Notes: generated from the letters alone by a model not told the origin. A DNA stretch of 35,409 nucleotides from an uncultured Gemmatimonadota bacterium (GCA_903893785.1 CAITNQ010000292.1:1-35409); one strand, 5' to 3'. Counted from the stretch's first letter, positions 7,901 through 14,921 are shown. Made by a program: numbers and translations.

Positions 7901-9666
7901 CGCCAATGGCCGTGGTCGAATTGCGCCAGGTCGACGCGGGTGGTGGCGTCCAGGTAGTAGGTTGCCGACGTGGCCGCCCAGATCCGGTCCTGGCTATCCT
8001 GCAGCAAGGCCAGCACCGCTGGCCGCGGCAGGGCCGTGGAATCCGCGAACACGACGAACGAGCCGCCGCTGCTGTGGACCAGCCCGCGCTCGGTGCCCAC
8101 CCAGAAGTCGCCCGCCTTCGCGGGGGCCAGCACGCGCACCTCGGCTCGACCCAGAGCGGGCGCCGTGACCAGGGCGAAGACCTCGGGGCCGGTGCTGCGG
8201 TACAGCGCTCCGCTCGCCACCCACAGGACGCCGAGGCCGTCCTGGACCAGCCCGGTCACCGGGTGCGGCGGAAGTCCCTGGCGCGGGCCGCAGGCAGCGA
8301 AACGCCCTTGGTCGAAACGGCACAGGCCGGCTGCCGTGCCCACCCACAGGGTGCCCTGGCGGTCCTCCAGCAGTGCCTTGACCGCGTTGTCAGGGAGGCC
8401 ATCGTCGACACTGTACCGGATGAAGTCAGCGCCATCGTAGCAGACCAGCCCGTCGTCGGCGCCGATCCACAGGCGCCCGTGTCGGTCCTCGATCAGCGAC
8501 CTGACCCCGGAGACGCCCAGGCTGTCGGCCCGGGAATAGTGGCGGAAGCGCTGCCCGTCGTAGCGACTCAGGCCCAGGGGGGTGCCGATCCACAGGTACC
8601 CGTCGTGGGTCTGCACCACTGCCTGGGTCTGGCCCTGGCCCAGGCCGTCGTGGGGCCCAATGGTGAACCAGGGGCCCTGTTGGAGACCGCGCGCCCGGAT
8701 GGGCGTGCCGGGCCCGGCGTGATGGCGCTCGCCCGTGCGCGCCTCTACTGTGTAGGCCACGGCTGTCGGTGCGTTGGCGTGCAGGGTCACCGGCGGTTGG
8801 TCGAGGCGCTGCTCGCCCACGACCACGTGCGCACGGTACACACCGACGGGCAGGCGCAGCCCGACGTGGCCGTTGACGTCCGCCCGGCAGCGCAGCCAAA
8901 GGGCGGGATGGTCCTGGGCGCTGAGCTCCAGGCTAGCGGTCGGGACCGGTTCGCCGTCGCCGGCCCACACGGCGCGCCCCTCGAGATGGCCCAGCTCCAC
9001 CCCCGGTGCCACCAACACCAGATCTCCACGGCGGCCCGCGTCGCCGGACTTGGCCACGCCTTTGCCCCAGGCAACCCATGAGAATGAGCCGTCGGCATCG
9101 CGGTCAGTGACGGCGACATCAACACTGATCGTGACGCCCGGCGGCCCGTTCGCCGGCGGCAGGCCGGCCAGGTTCAGAGCCCACTCGTAGGTGCGTCGAC
9201 CCGGCGCGGTGCGCATCGCCGCAGTGGCCAGTGCAGGGACGCCCGGGACTGGGCTGCCGAGGCGGTCTCGACCCCGGAGCACGTGCTGGGCGGCCACCGA
9301 CTGATCGTCGTGGCGCAGGTCGAGATACACCTCGCAGCCGTCTTCGGTGTTCCAGGTCCGCGATGCCGAGTCATCGAAGACGGTGGACTCGTCCTCGACA
9401 TCGACGCCTACGTACAGAGCGCTGGCTGCGGGATCCCAGGCGAAGCGCACCTGGGCGCGCAGATCGAGACTGTCCCTGGGATTGACCCCGAACTCCGTGT
9501 TGGCAACGGGGTAGCGGGCCGCGTCGGCGGGCCAGTCGCCCAGATCGCCGTCAACGGTGATGCCGCGCCCCGGCAGGGCCACGGCAGCCGCGCCGTTGTG
9601 AGCGTCGGCGGGCGCGGCGATGAGGAGCAGCAGCCAGGCCGCCAAGCCACGAAAGAAGGAGTGCAT
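4927..9666 (-). CDS. giant hybrid sensor histidine kinase with CBM9-like domain and 14-blade propeller
   Basis: This 1579-residue protein is probably a carbohydrate-sensing inner-membrane hybrid kinase. In order: signal peptide 1-22 (cleavage after ADA); a CBM9-like domain about 30-220 starting with the ITVDGDLGDWP signature; a linker; two-component-regulator propeller repeats about 330-913, where I count fourteen LWxGT-type blades, enough for two seven-bladed propellers; a Y_Y_Y-type Ig domain about 945-1018; one membrane helix about 1026-1046; a HisKA domain with His1075 in FLANMSHEIRTP; an ATPase domain with DTGIGI and GTGLGL; a first receiver about 1309-1425; and a C-terminal receiver about 1450-1570 with Asp1500 in LVLMDVQMP. 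In the first receiver the acceptor position reads ILLASQTP, so the Asp is replaced by Ala1364. There is no DNA-binding output domain, unlike Bacteroides HTCS proteins, so a partner regulator or phosphotransfer protein is needed. The gene is divergent from the PHP gene. Confidence 0.93.
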   Translation of the reverse strand: MHSFFRGLAAWLLLLIAAPADAHNGAAAVALPGRGITVDGDLGDWPADAARYPVANTEFGVNPRDSLDLRAQVRFAWDPAASALYVGVDVEDESTVFDDSASRTWNTEDGCEVYLDLRHDDQSVAAQHVLRGRDRLGSPVPGVPALATAAMRTAPGRRTYEWALNLAGLPPANGPPGVTISVDVAVTDRDADGSFSWVAWGKGVAKSGDAGRRGDLVLVAPGVELGHLEGRAVWAGDGEPVPTASLELSAQDHPALWLRCRADVNGHVGLRLPVGVYRAHVVVGEQRLDQPPVTLHANAPTAVAYTVEARTGERHHAGPGTPIRARGLQQGPWFTIGPHDGLGQGQTQAVVQTHDGYLWIGTPLGLSRYDGQRFRHYSRADSLGVSGVRSLIEDRHGRLWIGADDGLVCYDGADFIRYSVDDGLPDNAVKALLEDRQGTLWVGTAAGLCRFDQGRFAACGPRQGLPPHPVTGLVQDGLGVLWVASGALYRSTGPEVFALVTAPALGRAEVRVLAPAKAGDFWVGTERGLVHSSGGSFVVFADSTALPRPAVLALLQDSQDRIWAATSATYYLDATTRVDLAQFDHGHWRPVRTIGGNELVNALGEDREGNVWIATANHLARADAGGFARVTEADGLASDLVTCLLEDRQGALWVGTDGGLSRVAGGQITTYRTAQGMPDDRVRDLLEDRDGALWVATWRGLGRYDGRAFTRYTTREGLPLEVVNALLQDHGGRLWAATTGGLVRRDGNHFTAYTTANGLPLNTVVDLAEAGTDDLWVSTWDTGLTLFDGAVQGRLTRADGLPNNNPRVLMADGPGRLWLGMEQAGLARYEDGKVTVFTVRDGLAHDNVRGLARDHRGVLWAATSGGATQFDGTTFQSLLQRDGLPEEVVSAVLPARDGTVWLGTWGGGVVNYLPVASQPPVVITDVATDRHLGPVTTVSYPRSHSRIAISFLGLSFRTPPEAMLYRYRLRGWDDTWRQTGEPQVEYTDLPTGRYAFEVEAIDRDLGRSPVPARVDLEVRWPLGQVALWSGIGITVAMGALLAFMVARHARSAERARQAAETANRSKSEFLANMSHEIRTPMNGILGLVELLLTHDSDPTRRTWLRHIDASASALMGILNDILDLSKIEAGRLDCERIPYLIWEVVDAVARIMSLRAEAKGVQLTYRIDDDVPACVEGDPVRLRQILLNLVGNAVKFTPAGTVTVRVAAQGHPGPQRVQLRITVVDTGIGIPADRLTAIFAAFTQADTSMTRRFGGTGLGLTITSQLVQRLGGSIGVESQLGQGSTFWVCLELGVPDTGTGPGAAELAATRLLVVDGDTGEGQALGEAANQAGAEVVTAATAAGALAAVRDATQQGRPFGLILLASQTPWSDGTRPEDHLNTDPGGPFCQILVALPPGGAAKPSAIAYAVRQSLRKPATRAELEGAMRLALAQPVLPAAPVPGDLPPAGKRRILVVEDNPVNQLVVSRVLEAAGYEVALAGNGREALERLQGTEWDLVLMDVQMPEMGGLEATQRYRQQEQGSGRHLPIIGLTAGAMAEDRQACLDSGMDEYVPKPVRRQDLLAAIGRVGGAAWADQARG

Positions 9667-9798
9667 GGCGTGCCTCTGGTGGCGGATAGGGAAGACTGGA
9701 TATGCAGTTACGACTATGCGTCTGTGGAATGTGGGCGTGCGCTGCGGGTCGGGTCAAGCGCAGGCTGTCGACCTTTCGTGCGGGCGGGCGGCCATGTA

Positions 9799-9879
9799 CC
9801 TTCGGAAGGCCCCGGCGTGGCCGCCGTCCGCGGACGGCATGGCGCCTCTTTGCGCGCCGAAACCCGGCGCCCCGGGGCG
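9799..9879. promoter_or_regulatory. divergent intergenic region with three perfect inverted repeats
   Basis: The 257-base space between the kinase start (9666, minus) and the PHP gene start (9924, plus) must hold both promoters. It contains CCTTCGGAAGG at 9799-9809, a perfect 16-base palindrome GCCGTCCGCGGACGGC at 9823-9838, and CGCCCCGGGGCG at 9868-9879. These could be operator sites or leader hairpins. GC-rich DNA throws up palindromes by chance, so confidence is low. I see no clear -35/-10 pair. Confidence 0.3.
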
Positions 9880-9923
9880 GTTGCCACCCATCCGCTCCAA
9901 GACGTCCCGAAGGAGGACCCGGC

Positions 9924-10769
9924 ATGCGCGCCAACTACCACACGCACTGCGACTTCTGCGACGGCAAGGCGACCGCAGGCGCCATGGCCGCGGCGGCCCA
10001 TGCCGCCGGGTACCGGGTGCTGGGTTTCTCGTCCCACGCGCCCTTGCCGTGGTGGACGGACTGGTGCATGCAGCCGGCCCGGTTGGGCGACTATGTGACC
10101 GAGGTCCGGCGCCTGGGCCGGGAGTGGGCGGACCGGGGCCTTGAGGTGCTGCTGGGTCTGGAAATCGACTGGGTCGATGGCGAGACGTACCCCCGGCATC
10201 CGCGTTTCGCCGATCTGGACCTGGACTACCGCATCGGGTCGGTGCACTACGTGTCGTGGGGCGGCGCCGAGCGTTTTGCCGTGGACGAGTCAGCCGAGGA
10301 CCTGGCCCTCCATCTGCAGGCCGCGGGCGGGCCCCCGGGACGCCTGTGGCAGGAGTACTACCATAACCTATCGGCGCTGGTGGCGGCGGGGGGGTTCGAC
10401 ATCCTGGGGCACTTTGACGTGGTGCGCAAGAATAACGCCGGTGGCCGTTACTTCAGCGAAGACGACCCGGCCTACCTGGCGGCGGCCCTCGGCGTCGCTG
10501 CCCAGTTGCAGGGAACGGGCATTGTGGTGGAGGTCAACACTGGCGGTATGCTGCGCGGCAAGACCGTTGATCCGTACCCGTGCCTGGCGGTGATGAAGGA
10601 GCTGTGTGCGCGCGGCGTTCCCGTCACCATCTGTGCCGACGCGCACGCGCCCGAGCACTTCGGGCCCTGCCTGGACGCCGCGCGCGAACGTGTCCGCGCC
10701 GCCGGGTACCGCTCCATCGCCGTGCTCAGCGGCGGAGTCTGGCGGGAGGTCGGCCTCGACGAGACCTGA
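9924..10769 (+). CDS. PHP-domain phosphatase, HisJ/histidinol-phosphatase-like
   Basis: This 281-residue cytoplasmic metal-dependent phosphoesterase belongs to the PHP superfamily and is closest to the HisJ/HisK type that removes phosphate from histidinol phosphate. The start is decided by AGGAGG at 9911-9916, seven bases before ATG 9924. Metal-ligand motifs are in order: HTH at residues 6-8, SSHAPLPWW at about 37-44, a Glu in LGLEIDW near residue 80, SVHYV at about 106-110, GHFDVV, and the closing CADAHAPEHFG. No other his gene is nearby, so the substrate is not confirmed by context and another phosphate monoester remains possible. It converges on the URO-D family gene and its decayed copy. 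Confidence 0.85.
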   Translation: MRANYHTHCDFCDGKATAGAMAAAAHAAGYRVLGFSSHAPLPWWTDWCMQPARLGDYVTEVRRLGREWADRGLEVLLGLEIDWVDGETYPRHPRFADLDLDYRIGSVHYVSWGGAERFAVDESAEDLALHLQAAGGPPGRLWQEYYHNLSALVAAGGFDILGHFDVVRKNNAGGRYFSEDDPAYLAAALGVAAQLQGTGIVVEVNTGGMLRGKTVDPYPCLAVMKELCARGVPVTICADAHAPEHFGPCLDAARERVRAAGYRSIAVLSGGVWREVGLDET

Positions 10770-10791
10770 CGAAGCGTCCCTGGCGCCCGGA

Positions 10792-10897
10792 CCCGGCCGC
10801 CGGCCACCGGCCCGGACGCGCTGGGCCTCAGGCTACGTACGCCGCGATCCGGCGGATACTGTCCGGGGGCGTCTCCAGGGGCAGGCAGCCGGTTCCC
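10792..10897 (-). pseudogene. decayed 3' end of a second URO-D family gene
   Basis: This block repeats 10949-11054, the 3' end and trailer of the intact URO-D family gene, at an exact offset of 157 bases with about eight mismatches in 106. On the minus strand it still encodes GTGCLPLETPP then DSIRRIAAYVA and a stop at 10830-10828. The intact gene reads DNV where this copy reads DSI. Within the coding part the differences are three synonymous codons and two conservative replacements, and two more fall in the trailer. Beyond 10897 similarity stops, although the frame stays open to about 10950. It looks like the remnant of a tandem paralogue whose body was deleted. Confidence 0.7.
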
Positions 10898-11054
10898 GCG
10901 GGCGAACGGGGCACGCCCAGCCCCGCCAGACGGCGGCCCGCGCCTGGGCCCGGCCGCCGGCCACCGGCCCGGACGCGTTGAGCCTCAGGCTACGTACGCG
11001 GCGATCCGGCGGACGTTGTCCGGGGGCGTTTCCAAGGGCAGGCAGCCGGTTCCC
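10792..11054. repeat. direct repeat pair (10792-10897 and 10949-11054)
   Basis: Two copies of about 106 bases in direct orientation, offset 157 bases, share the last 23 codons of a URO-D family reading frame plus a GC-rich trailer (10794-10820 in the first copy). The trailer can fold on itself (GGCC-GCC-GGCC core) but has no T-run, so it is at best a weak or factor-dependent terminator between the convergent genes. Confidence 0.75.
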
Positions 11055-11950
11055 ATCAGGCAATTCGGATATTCTGCGGTCAGGGCCAGGATCCGGTCCA
11101 CCTCCTGCCTGATAGCGTCGGTATCGCTGCCGGCGACGATGGCGGGGTCCATATTGACGCGGATGCGCACTTGGGGGTGCGTGTGGCTGACCCGGCGCAC
11201 GAACTGAGCCTGGTCGGTCTCGACGTTGCAGACCAAGAACCCGGTCCCGGTGGACAGCAGGTCGTCGACGATCGGCAGCGTATCGCCGCCCATGATACAC
11301 GGGACCGGATGGCCCGCAATGGCGGCCGCCAGAGCCACCACCCGACGGAGTGCGGGCAGTTCGAGATCGTGGAACTGGCGAGGCGACATGAGCGGGGGGG
11401 CCGCGGCCGACTCGAAGAACGCCACATCCAAGCCGGCGGCCACGATGGCGCGGCAGAAAGCCGCCTGGTTTTCGGCCAGTTCGAGCAGCCACCGGGCCAC
11501 TTTGGCCGACTCCAGGGCAAGGTCCTCGCACAGACCGGTGATGCCGCGCAGGTTCACGGCGATCGAGAACGGGCCCGCCACCGGGACGCGCACGTCGGCC
11601 TGCGGCAGGGCGCGGGCTAATCGCGCGGCTACGCCGATGACCATGGCAATACGGCCGTCGGTGGCCGGGTCATAGGCAGGTCGGCCCATGGCCTCGTCGA
11701 CCGTGGCGTACAGAGGCACGGCGATGGCTGGGATTCCCTGGCCATCCGGCCGGCGGACCTGGGCGCCGTAGGCCTCGGCCTCCAGGTTGTAGATATCGAT
11801 CCCAACCAGGATGGGGCTGTGGCCGTAGGCCAGGAAAGCCCGACGATGGCCCTCGAAAAGCAGGTCCGGGTCGCGGGACACTTCCCATGGCGAGCGGTCC
11901 ACCCAACGGGCGGCATGCTCGTACACCGAGGGCGAGAAGGCGATCTTCAC
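10985..11950 (-). CDS. uroporphyrinogen decarboxylase (URO-D) family protein
   Basis: This 321-residue protein has a URO-D/MtaA-type TIM-barrel fold. The family covers heme-pathway uroporphyrinogen decarboxylase and many corrinoid-linked methyltransferases. Supporting stretches are VPVAGPFSIAVNLRG in the barrel centre, GLDVAFFESAAAPPLMSPRQF followed by the ELPALRRVV helix, PCIMGGDTLPIVDDLLSTG, and the closing MGTGCLPLETPPDNVRRIAAY, where family members place a late substrate or metal loop. It starts at GTG (11950-11948), with GGAG about eight bases upstream. The N-terminal substrate loop of true HemE is not evident and no heme genes surround it, so a methyltransferase-like or uncharacterised role is more likely. 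A truncated second copy of its 3' end lies immediately downstream. Confidence 0.8.
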   Translation of the reverse strand: MKIAFSPSVYEHAARWVDRSPWEVSRDPDLLFEGHRRAFLAYGHSPILVGIDIYNLEAEAYGAQVRRPDGQGIPAIAVPLYATVDEAMGRPAYDPATDGRIAMVIGVAARLARALPQADVRVPVAGPFSIAVNLRGITGLCEDLALESAKVARWLLELAENQAAFCRAIVAAGLDVAFFESAAAPPLMSPRQFHDLELPALRRVVALAAAIAGHPVPCIMGGDTLPIVDDLLSTGTGFLVCNVETDQAQFVRRVSHTHPQVRIRVNMDPAIVAGSDTDAIRQEVDRILALTAEYPNCLMGTGCLPLETPPDNVRRIAAYVA

Positions 11951-12051
11951 GACAGGCTCCGTTGGCGCGTGGCTGGTGCGGACGCGGGACGAGTCGGATG
12001 CGTGCGGGGCGCCGGGCAGACAGACCGGTGCCCCGCGCTGAGCCAGGAAGG

Positions 12052-12621
12052 TCAGGGCGCCGGAGGTGTGCGGCGCTGGGAGCCTGCGACCGCCCGGGGC
12101 TCGAGGAACTTGTCCAACAGCACCTCGTCAACCCCCACCATGAAGTGGTCACGCTGGTAGCCCACAGGGCGGAACCCGTGCCGCGCGTAGAACAGGAAGG
12201 CGCGGCTGTTGTGGGCCGAGACACAGGTGGACACCTTGCGCATGCCGCGGCGGCGCCAGAACGATAGCATCTTGCGCATCATTTGGGAGCCGATACCCTG
12301 GTGCAGGTGCTGCGGATCGATACCGATGACCGACAGCGTCCCGAAGCCAAAGGGGTTGGCCGTGCCGTGGATGTAACCCACCACGGCGCCGTCAATCACC
12401 GCCACATAGCCGGCGATATGGTCGGCGCCATCGGGGGGATTGGCGGCCTGCAGACGCGCCGGCTCGAATCCGGCGAACACCGTGGGCTGGTGGGGCTTGG
12501 GGATGAAGGTGGCAAACGCCGCCCGCATGACCATGGCGACGCTGGCGGCATCGTCAGCGGCGAAGTGACGCACGACAACGCGGGACGAAGAGGCGGCCGG
12601 CGGGGTCGTCTTGCGGGGCAT
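12052..12621 (-). CDS. GNAT-family N-acetyltransferase
   Basis: This 189-residue acetyltransferase transfers acetyl from acetyl-CoA to an unidentified amine. I set the start at ATG 12621 (MPRKTTPPAASS) because AAGGAG lies seven bases upstream; an in-frame ATG farther upstream has no such site. The acetyl-CoA loop is clear in IGIDPQHLHQGIGSQMMRKML (Q-x-x-x-Q-G-I-G), preceded by the beta strand VVGYIHGTANPFGFGTLSVI, and the C-terminal SRAFLFYARHGFRPVG is the usual GNAT end. It lies about 100 bases upstream of the URO-D gene on the same strand and may share its transcript. The substrate is unknown. Confidence 0.85.
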   Translation of the reverse strand: MPRKTTPPAASSSRVVVRHFAADDAASVAMVMRAAFATFIPKPHQPTVFAGFEPARLQAANPPDGADHIAGYVAVIDGAVVGYIHGTANPFGFGTLSVIGIDPQHLHQGIGSQMMRKMLSFWRRRGMRKVSTCVSAHNSRAFLFYARHGFRPVGYQRDHFMVGVDEVLLDKFLEPRAVAGSQRRTPPAP

Positions 12622-12659
12622 TCGGGGTCTCCTTGGGGACAGGGGCAGTTGACGGGCGG

Positions 12660-13367
12660 TTACCACTCGCGCACGAAGGTCACGCGGCCCACCAGCCCGT
12701 CGCCGCTGCGCGCCCCCTTGCGGGTCTCGTAGCCGGTGAACAGCAGCAGCGAGTTGTTGCTGCCATACTCAGTGCTGAAGGCGCCACCCACCTTGACGCT
12801 AGCAACCCGATCACCCACGTCCTGGAGGTTGACCGTGGCCTCGATCTGCGGACCGGCCGCATACCCTTGACCCAGGCTGTACAACAGGAACGTGCGGTCG
12901 GTGAACGTATGTGGCTCGTCGGCTTGACGGAGGGCGAAGCTGGCGTACTCCCAAGATTCGAGGTACCACTTGCCCGCCGTCGCATACAGATAGAACTGGG
13001 GGATCAGGTACTGCACGCGCTGTTGGGTGTAGTCCAGGGTCAAGCCGCCCATGGGGCACAGCGTCAGGCCGTCGCCCACGTCGAAACTCGGCCCCATATC
13101 AATCTCGGCCACCGTACTGTTGAACAGGACGTCGGAGGCAAGCGTCAGACCGCCCAGGCGATGGGTGGCGCCAAACCAGATCTGGGTGCCCAGATCGTCG
13201 CAGTCGACCCGGGTGTACCCGGTGGGACCGGCAGGATCGCAGGCTTCGCCCTCGGTCGCCGCTACGGTTCCGGCCATGGAGCATGCCACGGTCAGGGCGG
13301 CAAACACGAAGCCAAGGACTGCACTGCGTCGCCGATGTGGTTTCCGTAGGGAAGGGTGGAGTGCCAT
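12660..13367 (-). CDS. secreted, probably outer-membrane beta-strand-rich protein
   Basis: This 235-residue protein has a clear signal peptide: a basic stretch HRRRS, then a hydrophobic core AVLGFVFAALTVACSMAG, with cleavage likely after VAA (residue 37). The start at ATG 13367 is preceded by AAAGGA. The mature part has alternating polar and aromatic strands such as QYLIPQFYLYATAGKWYLESWEYASFAL and ASVKVGGAFSTEYGSNNSLLLFTGYETR, and ends GLVGRVTFVREW. An aromatic near-terminal strand is typical of small outer-membrane barrels. I do not recognise the family. The stop lies 38 bases before the GNAT start, so the minus-strand genes may form one unit. Function is unknown; a porin-like or surface role is inference. 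Confidence 0.7.
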   Translation of the reverse strand: MALHPSLRKPHRRRSAVLGFVFAALTVACSMAGTVAATEGEACDPAGPTGYTRVDCDDLGTQIWFGATHRLGGLTLASDVLFNSTVAEIDMGPSFDVGDGLTLCPMGGLTLDYTQQRVQYLIPQFYLYATAGKWYLESWEYASFALRQADEPHTFTDRTFLLYSLGQGYAAGPQIEATVNLQDVGDRVASVKVGGAFSTEYGSNNSLLLFTGYETRKGARSGDGLVGRVTFVREW

Positions 13368-14031
13368 CGCGGGTCCTTTCCGGCGCGTGCCCACGCGCCG
13401 CCGTTGCGGGGTGGGGCCGGGCGCAGAGCGCAGCGTGACTGGCGGCGTGCGGGCCGTCAACCGCAATGCGACGCGAGGTGATTCCGCGCCTGGGCCTCGG
13501 CAGGATAGCGCCGGCGGCGATGTCCGTCAAGCGCCCTCTGCGCCGGGGGGCGCGGTCGGGCGTGCCCGGTGGCGCCCCCGGCGCCAACGGAGATCGCTCG
13601 GCCGACGATCCGGACTGGCCGGATGGTCAGCGGGGGCCCTTGATCGGCCGGGTTCGGGCGCCGTGGGTCGGGGCCCTCAGCAGATCCCTGCTGCGGTCCA
13701 GGACACGGGCCCGCGACCTGTTCACTCGCCTCCGGATCCGGCGCCTTGCGATCGTCGCCGGGGCGTGGGGCTGACCGCTCCACCTGCGCTGCCAGGGACC
13801 GGATGGCTCGTCGCCGATGCCAGCGCGGCCGGCACCGGCAGGTGGCGTGGCCAGGGGCCACCGTCCTGGCCACTAAGGTTGTAACGTTTTTCATCGACTA
13901 GTGTAGCGGAATTACACAGGCCTGCCCCGGGTTTGCCTCCTTTGCCGTTAACTCATTGGGCAGTATCAGGTTGTTGGTTCCGTTGGTAGGTCGACGGCGG
14001 CCCGGCTTGGCTTGGGCGATGGCCTGCCGTA

Positions 14032-14055
14032 TGTTGCTTGTAGAGAAAAGCAACA
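14032..14055. promoter_or_regulatory. inverted repeat, candidate enhancer site for a sigma-54 activator
   Basis: TGTTGCTT at 14032-14039 and AAGCAACA at 14048-14055 are perfect complements around an 8-base spacer. The centre lies about 119 bases upstream of the predicted sigma-54 transcription start near 14163, the usual distance for an upstream activating sequence bound by an NtrC-type activator. The activator itself is not in this window. Confidence 0.5.
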
Positions 14056-14136
14056 CGCAGGTGCCGTGCTGATGAAAACCTTAACAGCCAACTTAACTCA
14101 TGTTGCAGCAATAACTTAGCCCCTTTCCGACGAGGC

Positions 14137-14152
14137 TGGCACGAGGCTTGCA
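14137..14152 (+). promoter_or_regulatory. sigma-54 (RpoN) promoter
   Basis: TGGCACGAGGCTTGCA matches the -24/-12 consensus TGGCACG-N4-TTGCA at every specified position, with the invariant GG (14138-14139) and GC (14150-14151) ten bases apart. The predicted start of transcription is near 14163, giving a leader of about 60 bases before ATG 14223. It should drive the GcvH-like, ferredoxin and NrfD-type genes as an activator-dependent operon. Confidence 0.8.
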
Positions 14153-14222
14153 CGTGAGATGGCAGACCGGACCCGCAAACGCCCTCCGGCCCTTCGCCGA
14201 CCCATTCCGTAAGGGGGATACC

Positions 14223-14870
14223 ATGGTCGCCATCTTCGTCGTCCTCACCATCCTCGCTCTTGTGGGCGTGGATCTCGCCCTCCACGGCCGTCGCCGCAGC
14301 CTGGCGCTGCAGCCTGCCGCGTCAACCGCTTCGCCCGTGCTGCCCAAGGGCCTGTTCGTTTCCCCGGGCCATGCCTGGGTGGAACTGCAGCGTTCCGGTT
14401 TGGTACGGGTGGGCCTCGACGACTTCGTCCGCCGCGCGCTTGGCGGCGCTGACCAGCTGGTGCTCAAGTCGACGGGCGAGCAGATCAAGAAAGGGGAGCC
14501 CCTGCTGACCGTGGTCCGCGACGGCCACCAACTCGTCCTCAAGGCCCCGGTGAGCGGTACGATCCGCGCCAGCAATGCTGATCTGGCTGCCCGCCCGGGC
14601 CGTCTGACCGCGTCTGCCTATGGCGAGAACTGGGCCTACTCGATTCAGCCGTCGCGCCTGGGTGACGAGATCGCCGGCCTGCAGGTGGCCGAGCGCGCGG
14701 CCCAGTGGCTGAACGCCGAATTGGACCGCCTGGCAGACTGGTTCGCGTGCCTGGCGCCGGCGCGGCCGGGCCTGGCCATGCAGGACGGCGGCCTGCCGGT
14801 CAGCGGCGCTTTGACCCAGGTCGACGACGCCGGCTGGCAGGGGTTCCAGGCCCACTTCCTCGACTGCTGA
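14223..14870 (+). CDS. membrane-anchored GcvH-like (lipoyl/biotinyl-fold) protein without a lipoyl lysine
   Basis: This 215-residue protein has one N-terminal membrane helix (about 2-20, IFVVLTILALVGVDLAL) followed by HGRRRS, so the body is probably cytoplasmic by the positive-inside rule. Residues about 40-140 resemble the H protein of glycine cleavage: LFVSPGHAWVEL, VRVGLDDFVRRALG, KKGEPLLTVV, then LKAPVSGTI. In true GcvH the lipoylated Lys sits eight residues before the PVSG turn. Here that position is Gly in RDGHQLVLKAPVSG, so lipoylation looks impossible. The start is ATG 14223 after an AAGGGGG site. It is the first gene of the sigma-54 operon, 51 bases ahead of the ferredoxin gene, so a structural or assembly part of that electron-transfer complex is likelier than glycine cleavage. 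No gcvT or gcvP is nearby. Confidence 0.75.
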   Translation: MVAIFVVLTILALVGVDLALHGRRRSLALQPAASTASPVLPKGLFVSPGHAWVELQRSGLVRVGLDDFVRRALGGADQLVLKSTGEQIKKGEPLLTVVRDGHQLVLKAPVSGTIRASNADLAARPGRLTASAYGENWAYSIQPSRLGDEIAGLQVAERAAQWLNAELDRLADWFACLAPARPGLAMQDGGLPVSGALTQVDDAGWQGFQAHFLDC

Positions 14871-14921
14871 ACCGGCCCCGGAGCGGCCGTGTCGGACTAA
14901 CCCACTCGAGAGCAGGATGCC

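Larger units (their letters stand above)
13368..14222. other. long intergenic region: featureless GC-rich half, AT-richer regulatory half
   Basis: Between 13368 and about 13870 I find only Arg/Pro-rich frames with no homology signal and no ribosome site, and I call nothing there. From about 13870 to 14130 the base composition drops sharply toward AT, as in a regulatory region. It holds an 8-base inverted repeat (14032-14055), a second imperfect palindrome TGTTGCAGCAATA (14101-14113), a direct repeat CTTAAC at 14080-14085 and 14092-14097, the nonamer TTAACTCAT twice (13948-13956 and 14093-14101), and a possible IHF-like site at 14071-14083 (seven of nine specified positions). The sigma-54 promoter follows. 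Confidence 0.6.

Noticed and set aside
4846..9081. Long plus-strand open frames (599 and 553 residues) across the hybrid kinase
   Set aside because: They are antisense to a protein with unbroken domain architecture, are rich in Gln, His, Arg and Gly without any motif, and arise because GC-rich coding DNA rarely has stops on the opposite strand.
10792..10980. Rho-independent terminator between the PHP and URO-D genes
   Set aside because: The GC-rich trailer can fold weakly but no T-run follows on either strand.
13457..13894. Open frames on both strands in the GC-rich half of the long intergenic region, including one opening with MKNVTTL
   Set aside because: Arg/Pro-rich, no ribosome site, no recognisable fold; the minus frame turns into low-complexity sequence after about 15 residues.
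14148..14222. Earlier in-frame start (GTG-type, 14148) for the GcvH-like gene
   Set aside because: It lies inside the sigma-54 -12 element, upstream of the predicted transcript start, and adds a non-hydrophobic stretch before the membrane helix; ATG 14223 has a good ribosome site.
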